DNA of 64,000 nucleotides from Novosphingobium sp. Rr 2-17 (lineage in GTDB: Bacteria > Pseudomonadota > Alphaproteobacteria > Sphingomonadales > Sphingomonadaceae): positions 1 to 64,000 of the forward strand of contig NZ_AKFJ01000005.1 of the NCBI RefSeq assembly GCF_000272475.1, written 5' to 3'. The translations under genes were made by a program, and so were the position numbers. Below the pieces are notes generated by a model. That model made no database searches. It was given only the letters and a program-made list of their open reading frames with translations, and was not told where the DNA came from. Position 1 is the first letter of the stretch. The number at the start of each line of letters is the position of its first letter. Positions 62,641 to 64,000 of the stretch are shown piece after piece.

Positions 62641-62660
62641 GGGGAGCCGATCGGCTCCCC
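62641..62660 (+). terminator. Intrinsic terminator of htpG
   Basis: A perfect 20-bp palindrome (8-bp stem GGGGAGCC/GGCTCCCC, 4-nt loop GATC) begins 7 bp after the htpG stop and is followed by GTTTGT. Confidence 0.8.
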
Positions 62661-62851
62661 GTTTGTATGGAGCGGCCACTTTTTTCTTCCGAATTGACCA
62701 AGCGGCCAGCTTGTCCAGCTCGTGGTCGGTAATTTCACTCTTACGAGTGGGCCGGCATCATGCCTTGTCCATTGTGACAAAGTTATGGGGCGACCGCTCT
62801 ATCGCTTCCGAATGCAGTATTCAGACAGACGCGTTCTGTCCCATTCGAACG

Positions 62852-62956
62852 TTGAGCGTTTTCGAAGCGGGTGGAATCACCCGCTGACTCGAAAACGCGG
62901 CGAAACAAAAGACTAGAGCAGCAGAGCCGATGCAATCGGATCGGAACTTACTCTAG
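62852..62956. repeat. Palindromic interspersed repeat, copy C
   Basis: About 105 bp in the same orientation as copy B. The inner hairpin reads GCGGGTG-GAAT-CACCCGC where A and B have GCAGGTG/CACCTGC, a paired compensatory change. The ends are TTGAGC and CTCTAG. It lies between htpG and the DUF2946 gene. Confidence 0.85.
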
Positions 62957-63016
62957 CCATAAGCCCCGCCTCATCCCCCTTCCGCTAACCGCATCCTCCC
63001 GCTAAGACCCGCCCCC

Positions 63017-63412
63017 GTGGGCAACATCAGGCATTTCTTCCGGTACCACCCGGCGCTGGCGGCAATGCTGCTGGCGGCGGCGTTGTGCTTGAAGGCGTTC
63101 GTGCCCACCGGCTACATGCCCACCGCGACCAGCACCGGCGTGGTGGTGGCGCTGTGTTCGGGGACTATGCCGGCGGACAGCACGATCACCATCCAGATCC
63201 CCAAGAAGCCGGACCATGCGGCCAGCACCGCCGATCATCCGTGCGCGTTCGCGCCGCTATGCGCGGCGCTGACGGGGGCGGATTTCGCGCCGCTGTTGCT
63301 GGCGGCGCTGGCGTTCGTATTCGTCGCGGCGATCCGGCGTGCGGCGATCGCCTTGCCTGCCATTTCGGCGCAGATTCGCCCGCCCAGCCAAGGGCCGCCG
63401 CGCCTCATCTGA
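63017..63412 (+). CDS. DUF2946 family protein
   Basis: 131 aa from GTG (no clear ribosome-binding site). An N-terminal hydrophobic segment (ALAAMLLAAALCLKAFVPTGYMP) leads into the DUF2946 pattern with VVALCSGTMPAD, then DHPCAFAPLCAAL, and a C-terminal hydrophobic helix (LLLAALAFVFVAAIRRAAIAL). The family is often encoded beside TonB-dependent copper or other metal receptors, as here (88 bp upstream of one). Function unknown; metal handling is inferred. Confidence 0.75.
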   Translation: MGNIRHFFRYHPALAAMLLAAALCLKAFVPTGYMPTATSTGVVVALCSGTMPADSTITIQIPKKPDHAASTADHPCAFAPLCAALTGADFAPLLLAALAFVFVAAIRRAAIALPAISAQIRPPSQGPPRLI

Positions 63413-63499
63413 ACCAAAAGCCTCGCCCGCGACCCTACCCTCGCGGCTGACCCATGCTTGCCCGTCGCCATCGCGCGCGGGCCGTTCAGGTGAATTGCC

Positions 63500-64000
63500 A
63501 TGTCCCGTATCCAGCTCGCGCTCAGCGCGGCGCCGCTTGCCTTGTTTTCGCTTCCTGCCTTCGCCGACGAAACGCCACCCGAAGCCCCACCCACCGATAC
63601 CATCCTCGTCGTCGGCCAGACGCAGAAGGCCACCAGCCTCGATGTGCGCGGGCTGTCGGTCAGCCTGGGCCAGGACCAGTTCGATGGGGTCAACGCCCGC
63701 AACGTCGAAGACCTGATGAAGTACGCGCCCGATTTCTTCGTGCGCACGCGCTATGCTGGCGATTCCAACGGCGTGCCCGGCTTTCGCGGCACCCATTCCA
63801 CCCAGAGCGCGCGCTCGCTGGTGATGGTGGATGGCTTCGTGGTGTCCAACTTCCTGGGCAACTCGTTCAGCTACGCGCCCAAGTGGGGTGTGGTCGGGCC
63901 GGGCGAAGTCGAACAGTTCGACGTGATCTACGGCCCGTATTCGGCGCGCTATGCGGGCAATTCGATGGGCGGCGTCGTCAACATCACCACTCGCTCGCCC
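63500..64000 (+). CDS. TonB-dependent receptor, N-terminal part (cut by window edge)
   Basis: 167 codons to the window end, still open. Signal peptide MSRIQLALSAAPLALFSLPAFA, a TonB-box-like DTILVVGQ, then the plug: GLSVSLGQDQFDGVNARNVEDLMKYAPDFFVRTRY, PGFRGTHSTQSARSLVMVDGFVV, and VEQFDVIYGPYSARYAGNSMGGVVNI, a standard plug ending. With DUF2946 upstream, a metal or metal-chelate substrate (copper in related loci) is plausible. The barrel lies beyond the window. Confidence 0.9.
   Translation, partial: MSRIQLALSAAPLALFSLPAFADETPPEAPPTDTILVVGQTQKATSLDVRGLSVSLGQDQFDGVNARNVEDLMKYAPDFFVRTRYAGDSNGVPGFRGTHSTQSARSLVMVDGFVVSNFLGNSFSYAPKWGVVGPGEVEQFDVIYGPYSARYAGNSMGGVVNITTRSP

Noticed and set aside
62634..63016. 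A small coding gene between htpG and the DUF2946 gene
   Set aside because: The frames run through the terminator palindrome and repeat copy C, so they are not genes.

Overview
This window looks like chromosome of a GC-rich alphaproteobacterium, most probably of the Sphingomonadales (Novosphingobium/Sphingobium type). The basis is two TonB-dependent receptor loci, an UrcA-family protein, a sphingan-like exopolysaccharide locus, a BphC-type extradiol dioxygenase, and a roughly 105-bp palindromic interspersed repeat present three times. The assignment is inferred from gene content only; no 16S or other marker lies in the window.

Layout. 0-4.2 kb: a minus-strand metal/siderophore-type uptake unit (TonB-dependent receptor, TonB-like protein, DUF4198 protein, EF-hand protein). 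4.4-12.6 kb: accessory ground with a histone-deacetylase-like hydrolase, small unknown proteins, a tRNA-like relic without an anticodon loop, a polysaccharide deacetylase, two GNATs, an ATPase frameshifted in its Walker A motif, an AraC regulator and an acyltransferase. 12.6-19.5 kb: an eight-gene, mostly overlapping operon joining an SPFH protein, two DUF4178 proteins, DUF350, a membrane spermidine-synthase-like enzyme, a FAD oxidoreductase and AdoMet decarboxylase, probably a polyamine-linked envelope-stress system. 19.8-21.9 kb: a LytTR regulator divergent from a secreted alpha/beta hydrolase.

22-32.4 kb is the highlight, an RNA-repair island. RtcR (sigma-54 activator) diverges from an operon encoding the Ro60/Rsr-type TROVE protein, then six tandem Y-RNA-like non-coding RNAs packed between the Ro stop codon and rtcB, then the RNA ligase RtcB, an unrecognised 160-aa protein and the RNA 3'-phosphate cyclase RtcA. 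NAD-salvage genes (pncA, an NrtR-like regulator, pncB) and the ribosome-rescue release factor PrfH follow. The six RNAs share an invariant GGCGA...TCGCC end helix with covarying flanks. They carry graded pieces of a circularly permuted tRNA (T arm, tetraloop-capped acceptor stem, D arm) and are separated by nearly constant 11-13 nt spacers.

33-46.5 kb: an exopolysaccharide locus (two acyltransferases, flippase, glycosyltransferases, epimerase, polymerase-like protein, UDP-glucose dehydrogenase) with visibly AT-rich pockets and a glycosyltransferase fused to a decayed beta-helix gene. 46.8-64 kb: mixed housekeeping and accessory genes (monohaem-type lipoprotein, UrcA, extradiol dioxygenase, LysR regulator, methyltransferases, thrC, DUF1275, GH27 alpha-galactosidase, TPR-GGDEF cyclase, DUF2236, htpG), ending in a DUF2946 protein and the first part of a second TonB-dependent receptor cut by the window edge.

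All calls come from reading the sequence and translated reading frames. No similarity search, folding program or expression data were available.
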